From Coriobacteriia bacterium (GTDB lineage: Bacteria > Actinomycetota > Coriobacteriia > Anaerosomatales > Anaerosomataceae): DNA of 42,422 nucleotides. The notes beneath the pieces are model-generated. The model saw only the letters and a program-made list of their open reading frames with translations. It was not told the origin of the DNA and searched no databases. Shown piece by piece: positions 8,345 through 14,523 of this stretch. Location of the stretch: positions 1 through 42,422 of the forward strand of contig JAFGAG010000073.1 in assembly GCA_016933785.1 (NCBI GenBank). The letters are read 5' to 3'. The position numbers were made by a program, and so were the translations under genes. Position 1 is the first letter of the stretch. Each line of letters opens with the position of its first letter.

Positions 8345-8896
8345 CTAGGCAGTGAGCTCTCGCACCGCGGCGATGAGTGCGTCGGGGCCCGAGGCCTTCA
8401 TCACCTTGCGAGAACCGGACGGCAGCGCGATCTCGTCCGGGCGGCCGGTGAGCACCACGATCGGCGCCCGGGTGACACGGCGGACGTCATGCACCGTGTG
8501 CTCGCCACCGAGCCCGTAGCCGCAGATGACAGCGGTGTACTGAGTGGAGCCCAGGTCTGACTCGGCTTCGGCGAACGACGGTCTCACGTCCACGATCGCG
8601 CCGGTTGAACGGGTGCGCAGCGCGCTGGCCGTGAGGGTTGCGAACACCTGCGAGTCCTCGATGATCAGGTACCGTCTGGCCACGCTCTGAGAGTCATCGG
8701 CCCACTCGCCGGTCGAGCCGTCGGGGAGCAGGTTGCGCGGTAGGGTGCGGCCGGCGGCCAGATGACCGTAGAGCGCACACCCCTCACCGGTGGAGGACTC
8801 GCACAGCGAGAGAACGTTCGGGTATCGGACGCGTTTGATCACGCTCGAGCGCAGCTGCTGGTGCAGCTCACAAGCATCGGAGACCGGGCACGACAT
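8345..8896 (-). CDS. Cys-containing N-terminus fused to a degenerate CheY-like receiver
   Basis: 183 aa from the ATG at 8896 (MSCPVSDACELH), 8 nt after AGAGGAG. The ORF-track start is 30 codons too early. Residues 1-45 hold four cysteines (C3, C9, C32, C40) that could bind a metal or iron-sulfur centre. From about residue 75 the sequence follows a receiver fold: YLIIEDSQVFATLTASAL (acidic residues after beta1), YTAVICGYGLGGEH (beta3), APIVVLTGRP (Thr after beta4) and VMKAS (Lys after beta5). The position of the phosphoacceptor Asp in beta3 reads Cys/Gly, so it is probably not phosphorylated. No output domain follows. I recognise no named family. A redox- or metal-responsive partner-binding protein is conceivable but unproven. 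Confidence 0.7.
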   Translation of the reverse strand: MSCPVSDACELHQQLRSSVIKRVRYPNVLSLCESSTGEGCALYGHLAAGRTLPRNLLPDGSTGEWADDSQSVARRYLIIEDSQVFATLTASALRTRSTGAIVDVRPSFAEAESDLGSTQYTAVICGYGLGGEHTVHDVRRVTRAPIVVLTGRPDEIALPSGSRKVMKASGPDALIAAVRELTA

Positions 8897-9029
8897 TACG
8901 CGAACTCCTCTTTGTCGGGGATACGTGCTGGTTGCTCGTAACGTACCATAGGCGATACGCCGCCCTCGGACCGTGAGCCCCATCACAGCGCACGATGACC
9001 TCGGGACGAGCGGTCGTCGTGGTGGATCA

Positions 9030-9884
9030 TCAGCCAGCGTCCGGCACGGCCAGCCGCCACACCGCGATGTCGACCGACACGGTGGCCGCGATCGCCTCCC
9101 CGAGTCCGTCCGCCTGTGCGCGCACGCGATCGGGGGTGGTGTGCCGTGCGCTCGGGCCCATCGATACGAGGGCGACTGCGTCGGCGACCGTGAGGGTGAC
9201 CAGCTGCTCGAAGCGACGGGTGGTCTCGCGCGTGAACAGTCCCTCGAGCGTGCGCCCGATCCGCGCTGCCTTGTCGGGGTCGACCGAGATCATGCCGAGC
9301 GGTCCGATGAGTTCTCGTAGGTGCAGCGAAGTAGGAGTGACGATGACGAGCGCCCCGCCCGGTGCGAGAACGCGCGCGATCTCGGGCGCGTTGCGTGGCG
9401 AGAACACGCTCATCACCACCGCCGCGACACCATCGCGAACCGGCAGCGGTCTCCAGATGTCGCAGACGACCGCACCCGCGCGAGGATGCGAGCGTGCCGC
9501 CACCCGGGCAGCATACTTGGAGATATCGAGTGCCAACCCGGTCCGGCCGGGCGCCTGGTCCAGGGCGGCAGCAAGGTACTCGCCCGTGCCCGCCCCCGCG
9601 TCGATGACACAACCCGCCGCCCCTTCGGCGGCCCGCGCAGTCTCGGTAGCGACCGCGTCGATGAGTGACCGGTAGTGCCCTGATGCGAAGAACGCCATTC
9701 GGGCGGTTACCATCTCGTGCGTGTCGGCCGTGCCGGGATCGGCCCCGCCCGACAGCATGTTGACGTAGCCTTGCCGGGCGACGTCAAAGCTGTGCCCCTG
9801 CGCGCAACGGAGAGAGCCTCCGGCTCGCGCGAAACGCGCACGGCAGACGGGACACTCCAGCAACTCGTGAAAACCCTCCGCCAT
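9030..9884 (-). CDS. 23S rRNA (guanine-N1)-methyltransferase, RlmA/TlrB family
   Basis: About 284 aa. The N-terminus is a zinc ribbon (CPVC ... LRCAQGHSFD), followed by ARQGYVNML, a typical RlmA feature. The class I SAM fold follows (CVIDAGAGTGEY, VMSVFSPRNAPEIARVLAPGG). Family members methylate N1 of G745 (RlmA-I) or G748 (RlmA-II) in 23S rRNA; the subtype cannot be set here. Two tandem starts exist (GTG 9887, ATG 9884); the ATG is better spaced from GGGGAG. The upstream gene is divergent. Confidence 0.88.
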   Translation of the reverse strand: MAEGFHELLECPVCRARFARAGGSLRCAQGHSFDVARQGYVNMLSGGADPGTADTHEMVTARMAFFASGHYRSLIDAVATETARAAEGAAGCVIDAGAGTGEYLAAALDQAPGRTGLALDISKYAARVAARSHPRAGAVVCDIWRPLPVRDGVAAVVMSVFSPRNAPEIARVLAPGGALVIVTPTSLHLRELIGPLGMISVDPDKAARIGRTLEGLFTRETTRRFEQLVTLTVADAVALVSMGPSARHTTPDRVRAQADGLGEAIAATVSVDIAVWRLAVPDAG

Positions 9885-9966
9885 CACACTCCCCGTCCAA
9901 CGCCCGGCTCATCCTCATCGTACCGCCCCCGCCGTACAATGGGAGCACCCGACGAGAGGATCGATC

Positions 9967-10461
9967 ATGGCCCCTGAGGTCCGCGGCGCCCAGAACATCA
10001 GCCGCATGTGCATGGTCTGTGGGACAGAGAACACCGCGGGGCTGCACGCCCGCTTCTACGAACTCGACAACGGCGAGCTTGCGGGGGTCTTCACGCCTCG
10101 CGAGGAACACCAGGGCTATCCCGACCGCCTGCACGGTGGGATCGCATCGACCATCCTCGACGAGACGATGGGCCGGGCGATCAACCTCACCGACCCGGAC
10201 GCATGGGGGGTGACGATCGAGCTCGCCGTACGCTACCGCAAGCCCGTCCCGCTCGGCAGCGAGGTGGTGGCGCATGGTCGCATCACCAAGGATGGTGGCC
10301 GGATGTTCGAGGGTAGCGGTGAGATCCGTCTGGAGGACGGAAGCGTCGCGGTAGAAGCGACCGGACGCTACCTGCGCTTGCCAATAGAGAAGATCGCCGA
10401 AGGCGACTTCGAACGTGAGTGGTTCGCCGACGAGGGTCCGCTGCCGACGTCGATCGGGTAG
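9967..10461 (+). CDS. PaaI-family hot-dog thioesterase
   Basis: 164 aa. The hot-dog fold is marked by HGGIASTILDETMGRA, with the HGG-type helix start and a downstream acidic residue typical of PaaI/YbgC-like acyl-CoA thioesterases, and by VRYRKPVPLGSEVVAHGRI. An N-terminal CMVCG pair precedes the domain, as in many actinobacterial homologues. The start follows GAGAGGATCGATC. A -10-like TACAAT lies at 9935-9940. The substrate is unknown. The gene stands alone, and its downstream neighbour is convergent. Confidence 0.85.
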   Translation: MAPEVRGAQNISRMCMVCGTENTAGLHARFYELDNGELAGVFTPREEHQGYPDRLHGGIASTILDETMGRAINLTDPDAWGVTIELAVRYRKPVPLGSEVVAHGRITKDGGRMFEGSGEIRLEDGSVAVEATGRYLRLPIEKIAEGDFEREWFADEGPLPTSIG

Positions 10462-10491
10462 CGTCTCGAGAATCATGCTCCCCCGAAACGA

Positions 10492-10521
10492 GAGCAGGGC
10501 CACCAGGAGGTAGCCCTGCTC
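10492..10521. terminator. hairpin between convergent genes
   Basis: GAGCAGGGC (10492-10500) and GCCCTGCTC (10513-10521) form a 9-bp perfect stem with a 12-nt loop. It lies between the thioesterase and the small HTH gene, which converge here. There is no strong T run on the plus side; the minus side continues TCGTTTC. It may terminate either strand. Confidence 0.5.
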
Positions 10522-10542
10522 GTCAGCGTCCGGACCTATGGT

Positions 10543-10722
10543 CTACGCCTTCGGTTGCCACTTGCAGCGCACCGGCGACTCTATCACGCCCGTCTTCTTG
10601 AGCGCGTCCATCGCCTTGTCGACGACCTTGCGGTCGAGGCCGGTCATCTCGGCAAGCTTGCCTGCCGCAACCGGCTCACCTGCCGCCTTCATCGCTTCAA
10701 GCACCTGATCGACCGTCTCCAT
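10543..10722 (-). CDS. small winged-helix/HTH protein downstream of the selenoperoxiredoxin
   Basis: 59 aa from the ATG at 10722 (METVDQVLEAMKAAGEP), 7 nt after AAGGAG; the ORF-track start overlaps the upstream gene. The sequence folds as a short winged helix: VLEAMKAAGEP, VAAGKLAEMTGLDRKVVDKAMDALKKTGVI, then a strand SPVRCKWQ. It is the third gene of a minus-strand run PerR - peroxiredoxin - HTH, with a 29-bp gap to the peroxiredoxin stop. A DNA-binding or translation-related role is plausible; no specific family was recognised. Confidence 0.7.
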   Translation of the reverse strand: METVDQVLEAMKAAGEPVAAGKLAEMTGLDRKVVDKAMDALKKTGVIESPVRCKWQPKA

Positions 10723-10751
10723 GCGGGACTCCTTGTTCGTGAGGATGTGGC

Positions 10752-11336
10752 TTAGGGCTTCCAGACCTCCCACACGTGACCCGTGAGGTCATCGGTGGGT
10801 GTGAGCGTCGGATCCCCGGGCTGCCAGCCGGACGGCATGACCTCGCCGGTGGCCTGCTGGTGCTGGTAGGCCTTGATCTGGCGGATCAGCTCGTCAGGGT
10901 TGCGGCCCACCGGAGGCGTGAGGACCTCCATCGCCTGGATGACGCCGTTGGGATCGATGATGAAGCGACCGCGCACGTCCACGGCTCCGTTGTAGACACC
11001 GTAGAGCTCGCCGATCTTGCCACCCGCATCCGAGAGCATCGGGAACGGGATGCCGCCGTCGACCATCTTGGAGAGCTCGGTCTCGTCCCACACTTTGTGG
11101 GAGTGAACGCTGTCAACACTGAACGAGAGGACCTCAACGCCCAGCTCCTGCAGTTCCGGGTATCTCTTGGCGACCGCCGAGATCTCGGTCGGTCAAACGA
11201 ACGTGAAGTCGCCCGGGTAGAAGCAGATCACGACCCACTTGCCACGGTAGTCGGAGAGCTTGAACTTGCCGAACTTGCCATCGTGGAACCCACTGGCCAC
11301 GAAGTCCGGGGCCTCTGTGCCGACAAGGATGCTCAT
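10752..11336 (-). CDS. prxU: selenocysteine-containing peroxiredoxin (UGA recoded at the peroxidatic position)
   Basis: The full frame, 194 residues, runs from ATG 11336 ([12 protein letters not shown]) to the TAG at 10752, with one in-frame TGA at complement 11193-11195 as codon 48. The context is [24 protein letters not shown], so the TGA replaces the peroxidatic Cys of the AhpC/typical 2-Cys family (DFTFVCPTE). Homology continues unbroken on both sides ([27 protein letters not shown]). A SECIS-like hairpin follows the TGA. The start has GAGGAG 9 nt upstream. The position of the resolving Cys (GEVCP in relatives) is Met167 (GEVMPSGW); the only other Cys is C38. The ORF track lists only residues 82-194. 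Family role: reduction of peroxides. A point mutation or sequencing error is the alternative, but position plus hairpin argue against it. It lies downstream of a PerR-type gene. Confidence 0.88.
11162..11183 (-). promoter_or_regulatory. SECIS-like stem-loop directing selenocysteine insertion
   Basis: In the mRNA, counting the UGA as 1-3, AUCUC (13-17) pairs with GAGAU (30-34), and GGC (18-20) pairs with GCC (25-27). A 2-nt AA bulge lies on the 3' side and the apical tetraloop is GGUC at 21-24. The E. coli fdhF SECIS has its GGUCU loop at 22-26 by the same count. The hairpin lies fully inside the coding sequence, as bacterial SECIS elements do. Confidence 0.75.
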
Positions 11337-11390
11337 ATGCACCATCTCCTCTTCATCCGTCGCCGCGACATGCGGCGTAGCTGCTTTCCA

Positions 11391-11410
11391 CCGGCGGGCT
11401 GACCCGCCGG
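11391..11410 (-). terminator. hairpin between perR and prxU
   Basis: An 8-bp perfect stem (CCGGCGGG / CCCGCCGG, loop of 4) lies 16 bp after the PerR stop and about 55 bp before the peroxiredoxin start. No T run follows, so it may be a weak terminator, an mRNA-stabilising element or incidental. Confidence 0.4.
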
Positions 11411-11426
11411 GAGGTACCCTGTCTCG

Positions 11427-11900
11427 CTATCGGCGGACGTCGCCCGTAGCTGCGTCTGCTGCTTCGCACCCGGTGCACAGGCCCTTCACTTCGAGCCGCA
11501 CCGAGGTGATCTCGCCCACCCCCTCGAGATAGGACGGGACAGCCAGACATCCGATGTCCTCGGTGCCCAGGTCGAATATCCTCCCGCACCGCACGCAGAC
11601 GAAGTGATGGTGCGTCGAGACATCCGGATCGAACCGGGTCGCACCGGTCGCTGCTATCCGCTCGATGAGACCGCGTGCCGCCAGTGTCGATAGCGTGCGA
11701 TACACCGTGTCGCGTGAGATCGTGGGCACGCGCTCGCGAACAGCGCGGAACAACTCGTCGGCATCGGGATGATGCGTGGCCGATGCAAGCTCCCGGATGA
11801 CCTCGAGGCGCTGGTGGGTCATCCGCAGTCCATCCGCCTTGAGGGCCTCGGCGAACGCCTGTTCACGCTCGCTGCTGCTGTGGACCTTCATATCCATCAT
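11427..11900 (-). CDS. perR: Fur-family peroxide sensor, PerR type
   Basis: 157 aa from the ATG at 11900 (MMDMKVHSS), after AAGAAGGATCG; the ORF-track start lies about 100 codons too early. There is an N-terminal winged helix (MTHQRLEVIRELA, PTISRDTVYRTLSTLAARGLI) and a C-terminal dimerisation domain. Zn ligands are C102/C105 and C142/C145. The regulatory metal ligands are H43, D91, H97, H99 and D110. These match B. subtilis PerR (H37, D85, H91, H93, D104; C96, C99, C136, C139) with a constant +6 offset. Asp rather than Glu at the last position is the feature that separates peroxide-sensing PerR from Fur. The peroxiredoxin gene 90 bp downstream is the probable target; that link is an inference from position. 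Confidence 0.88.
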   Translation of the reverse strand: MMDMKVHSSSEREQAFAEALKADGLRMTHQRLEVIRELASATHHPDADELFRAVRERVPTISRDTVYRTLSTLAARGLIERIAATGATRFDPDVSTHHHFVCVRCGRIFDLGTEDIGCLAVPSYLEGVGEITSVRLEVKGLCTGCEAADAATGDVRR

Positions 11901-11914
11901 CGATCCTTCTTGCA

Positions 11915-11943
11915 GATATATACTAAATAGGATTGTACCGCAA
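11915..11943 (-). promoter_or_regulatory. candidate perR promoter in an AT-rich patch
   Basis: On the minus strand TTGCGG (11938-11943) and TATATC (11915-11920) are spaced 17 bp apart, 15 bp upstream of the ATG. The spacer (TACAATCCTATTTAGTA) is strikingly AT-rich for this genome. A PerR box may overlap it, but the match to the 7-1-7 consensus is poor. Confidence 0.45.
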
Positions 11944-11989
11944 TAAGCATACCCATCGCCACCGCGACTGAAACGCCGACAACACGTCC

Positions 11990-12898
11990 CTAGAGCGTCC
12001 CGAAGGCGTAGCCTTGCTCGCGCAGACCTGCGATGACGGCATCGAGTGCCTGCGTGTCGCTGGAGGACACGCCATGCAGCAGGTAGATCGCACCCGGATG
12101 GCTGCCGCTCAAGATGCGCTCGATGGTCACGCCCACAGGCGGCTGGTCGTCCACGATCCAATCGCGATGTGCGAACCCCCAGAAGACGCTCTCGTAACCG
12201 AGCTGCTGCGTGAGCCACAGTGAACGGGCACTGTATTCCCCCATCGGCGGGCGCATGACCCGCGCCATCTCCATACCCGTCACATCCCGGAAAAGCGCCG
12301 AGGTCTCTGCGAGCTCCGCCTCGAACATCGCGCGGTCATCAACGAGATCGGGAAGCGATGGGTGGCTCATGGTGTGGTTCCCCACCACGTGGCCGTCCGC
12401 CGCCATGCGCCTCACGAGATCGGGGTTCGACCGCACGTAGGAACCTGTGACGAAGAAGGTGGCCTTCACGCCGTTTCGCGCAAGCGCGTCGAGGATCGCG
12501 GGCGTGTTGCCGTTCTCGTAACCCTGATCGATCGTGAGGTAGACGAGCCCGGGATCCGGCCCCGTGTAGCGACCGCCGTACGTCGAGAGAAGGCGCGCAG
12601 CGTCGTCGGGAATGCGTGGGACGCGATGTGCTGGATCGGCAGTGTAGAACCAGGAGCGGGTCGTGCCGTCCGTGGGCTCGGGGACTCCGGGCACGGGTGG
12701 GGTCGGCTCCACGGGCGCAGGCTTCACCGGCTCAAGTGCCGGTCCGGGCGCGATGGCAGGCTCCTCGGCCGGTGGCAGCTGGCCCGGTGCGGAAGGTCCG
12801 GACCACGGCGGCCACACACAGCCGGTGACCACGGCGATGACCGACACGAACGCGAGCAGCACCCACATACACCGGGCTGTGGTGGCACTCCGTACCAT
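11990..12898 (-). CDS. lipoprotein polysaccharide deacetylase, PdaA-like
   Basis: 302 aa from the ATG at 12898, after GGAGGTGA; the ORF-track start is 32 codons early. A lipobox VVTGC (C27) follows a hydrophobic segment, then a Pro-rich linker of about 60 residues. The NodB fold follows: YLTIDQGYENGNTPAILDAL, HVVGNHTMSHPSL and MRPPMGEYSARS. The TIDQGYE form rather than TFDDG, and HTMSHPSL, are typical of the PdaA-type N-acetylmuramic acid deacetylases of delta-lactam peptidoglycan. It would be anchored outside the membrane and act on cell wall. The exact substrate is inferred. No sporulation gene is nearby. Confidence 0.85.
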   Translation of the reverse strand: MVRSATTARCMWVLLAFVSVIAVVTGCVWPPWSGPSAPGQLPPAEEPAIAPGPALEPVKPAPVEPTPPVPGVPEPTDGTTRSWFYTADPAHRVPRIPDDAARLLSTYGGRYTGPDPGLVYLTIDQGYENGNTPAILDALARNGVKATFFVTGSYVRSNPDLVRRMAADGHVVGNHTMSHPSLPDLVDDRAMFEAELAETSALFRDVTGMEMARVMRPPMGEYSARSLWLTQQLGYESVFWGFAHRDWIVDDQPPVGVTIERILSGSHPGAIYLLHGVSSSDTQALDAVIAGLREQGYAFGTL

Positions 12899-13047
12899 CG
12901 TCGCTCTCACCTCCCGGACGCGCACGCCCCACACCGATGCGATGCGCATCTGTCTGTGTGACGGCGGGAGCGCCACACCGGTTCGCGCTGGCACACCGCA
13001 TGCTGCTTACCCACGAACGGTGCCCGCCTCACGACTCTGGAGCTGCA

Positions 13048-13710
13048 ATGAGACCGACACCCCGCACCGCCCTGCTCGTCGCCGCCGTGCTGATCGTCGG
13101 CATCGCCTTCACGATCACCAACGCGCAGTCCGCCAACACACCTGGAACGACCAAGACCGAGGGATCCCGCATCACGAGGATCGTCGCGAAGCTTGAAGCC
13201 GATTCGAGCATGGAGATCCCCGTGCGCCTGCTCGAGGGCTCCGATGCCGCGCACGAATCAGCGCACATCTTCGACGCGATCGCCGGAGTGCGGGGCGTGA
13301 GCTCGGCCACGCTCGACACCGGGACGCTCGTCCTGACCGTGGCGTACGACTCCGCATCGACCGACCCGGCGGAGGTCGAGCGCGCACTGTTCAGCACCGG
13401 CTACGCGCAGGCCCCTCCGTCCGAGGCCGTGAACGCTGAGATGTCCGCCGATGGGACCACCCAGCGTGTGGCGGTGTCCGATGATGGGGCCAGGCTCGTG
13501 CCCGCGGTCTTCCAGGCGCGCGCCGGCCTCCCGCTCACCGTGGAGTTCGGCCCCGGGACGCAGTGCCGCACGAGCATCGTCTTCCCGGAACTCGGCGTCA
13601 GCGCGGACATCACATCAGGAGCCACGGTCGAGCTTCCCGCGATGGAGCCAGGCACGTACACCATCCAGTGCGGCGGTGGCGGTAACGAGGGCGTGCTCAT
13701 CGTCCAGTAG
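13048..13710 (+). CDS. secreted/membrane-anchored HMA-like plus cupredoxin-like protein
   Basis: 220 aa from the ATG at 13048 (MRPTPRTALLVAAV), after GGAG; the ORF-track start is 37 codons early. An N-terminal hydrophobic segment (residues 8-23) serves as signal or anchor. Residues about 56-118 follow the HMA ferredoxin-like pattern (MEIPVRLLEGSDAAHESAHIFDAI, GVSSATLDTGTLVLTVAYD) but lack the CxxC copper site. Residues about 137-220 resemble a cupredoxin-like domain (VFQARAGLPLTVEF, CRTSIVFPELG, MEPGTYTIQCGGGGNEG) with C173 and C208. A role in handling copper or another metal outside the cytoplasm is inferred. It has no obvious operon partner. Confidence 0.7.
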   Translation: MRPTPRTALLVAAVLIVGIAFTITNAQSANTPGTTKTEGSRITRIVAKLEADSSMEIPVRLLEGSDAAHESAHIFDAIAGVRGVSSATLDTGTLVLTVAYDSASTDPAEVERALFSTGYAQAPPSEAVNAEMSADGTTQRVAVSDDGARLVPAVFQARAGLPLTVEFGPGTQCRTSIVFPELGVSADITSGATVELPAMEPGTYTIQCGGGGNEGVLIVQ

Positions 13711-13724
13711 CACGACCGGCGGGT

Positions 13725-14519
13725 TCACCGCCCCCCGCTCGTCCACCTCTCCAGCCACCAGGTGGCCGAGCGGTTCATCTCGGCCATGAACGCCGAGGCG
13801 AACTTGCGCCGGTACACTGCCTGCGCGTAGTTGGCGACGCCTTCCGGCAGCCCCGACGGCGCGTGCAACTCCGCAAGCTCCCGGACGACTTCGGCAGCCT
13901 CCACCCCGGTGCGCCGACGATACCGGTCACGGTGGACGAGACCCCGACCGTAGCGCCCGATCGGTGCCCGGCGTTTGCGCGGGCGCCCGAAGCACACCAT
14001 CGCGGCGGGGAACGTGTGCGGCGGGAGGTGGAGCAGGCCCGCCACCTCCTCGCCGTTCTCGATGATGTCGCCGATGTAGCATGACCCGATGCCGAGCGAC
14101 TCCGCGGCGATCACGGCCGTCTGTGCGGCAATGATCGCGTCCGCGCATGCGAGGAACAGGTCGCCCGGCCCGGTGTGCGTACGGTGATCGGTCGCGTCGA
14201 CGGCTTCAACGTCACTCACAGCGAACAGGTCCGTCCACTTCTGCCAGTCAGCGGCGAACACGAGCACCCATGGCGCGGTGGCGATGAACGGTTGATCGTC
14301 GCAGGCGACAGCCAGCCGTTCCTTGAGCGCCTGCTCCTCGACCTCGATGATCGAGTAGAGCACCATGTTGCCTCCGGTCGGTGCGCGGAGTGCGGCGTGC
14401 AGGATGGCCTGGCGTTCGTCGTCGGTGAGCGGGGCCGGATCGTAGGTCCGGGTCGAGCTCCGCTGCGCGATCAGCTCGAGGGTAGGGTTCGTGAGCGGGC
14501 CGGGCTTCGTGACATCCAT
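13725..14519 (-). CDS. nitroreductase-family FMN oxidoreductase
   Basis: 264 aa. Nitroreductase fold: LIAQRSSTRTYDPAPLTDDERQAIL at the N-terminus, LRAPTGGNMVLYSIIEV (FMN phosphate side), AAQTAVIAAESLGIGSCYIGDI, and MVCFGRPRKRRAPIGRYG near the end. These enzymes reduce nitro, flavin or quinone substrates with NAD(P)H; the substrate is not predictable. The start follows GAGGTGA and is only 4 bp after the stop of arginine deiminase, so the two are probably cotranscribed. A functional link between them is not evident. Confidence 0.88.
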   Translation of the reverse strand: MDVTKPGPLTNPTLELIAQRSSTRTYDPAPLTDDERQAILHAALRAPTGGNMVLYSIIEVEEQALKERLAVACDDQPFIATAPWVLVFAADWQKWTDLFAVSDVEAVDATDHRTHTGPGDLFLACADAIIAAQTAVIAAESLGIGSCYIGDIIENGEEVAGLLHLPPHTFPAAMVCFGRPRKRRAPIGRYGRGLVHRDRYRRRTGVEAAEVVRELAELHAPSGLPEGVANYAQAVYRRKFASAFMAEMNRSATWWLERWTSGGR

Positions 14520-14523
14520 CGGG

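Noticed and set aside
10752-11093. ORF-track entry for a 113-aa peroxiredoxin fragment starting at an internal GTG
   Set aside because: It is the C-terminal part of the recoded 194-residue gene; family similarity continues upstream through the TGA to ATG 11336.
10752-11336. Peroxiredoxin as a nonsense-mutated pseudogene
   Set aside because: The only stop is TGA at the exact catalytic codon, the rest of the frame is intact with good ribosome site and family motifs, and a SECIS-like hairpin follows. It cannot be fully excluded without the Sec machinery genes.
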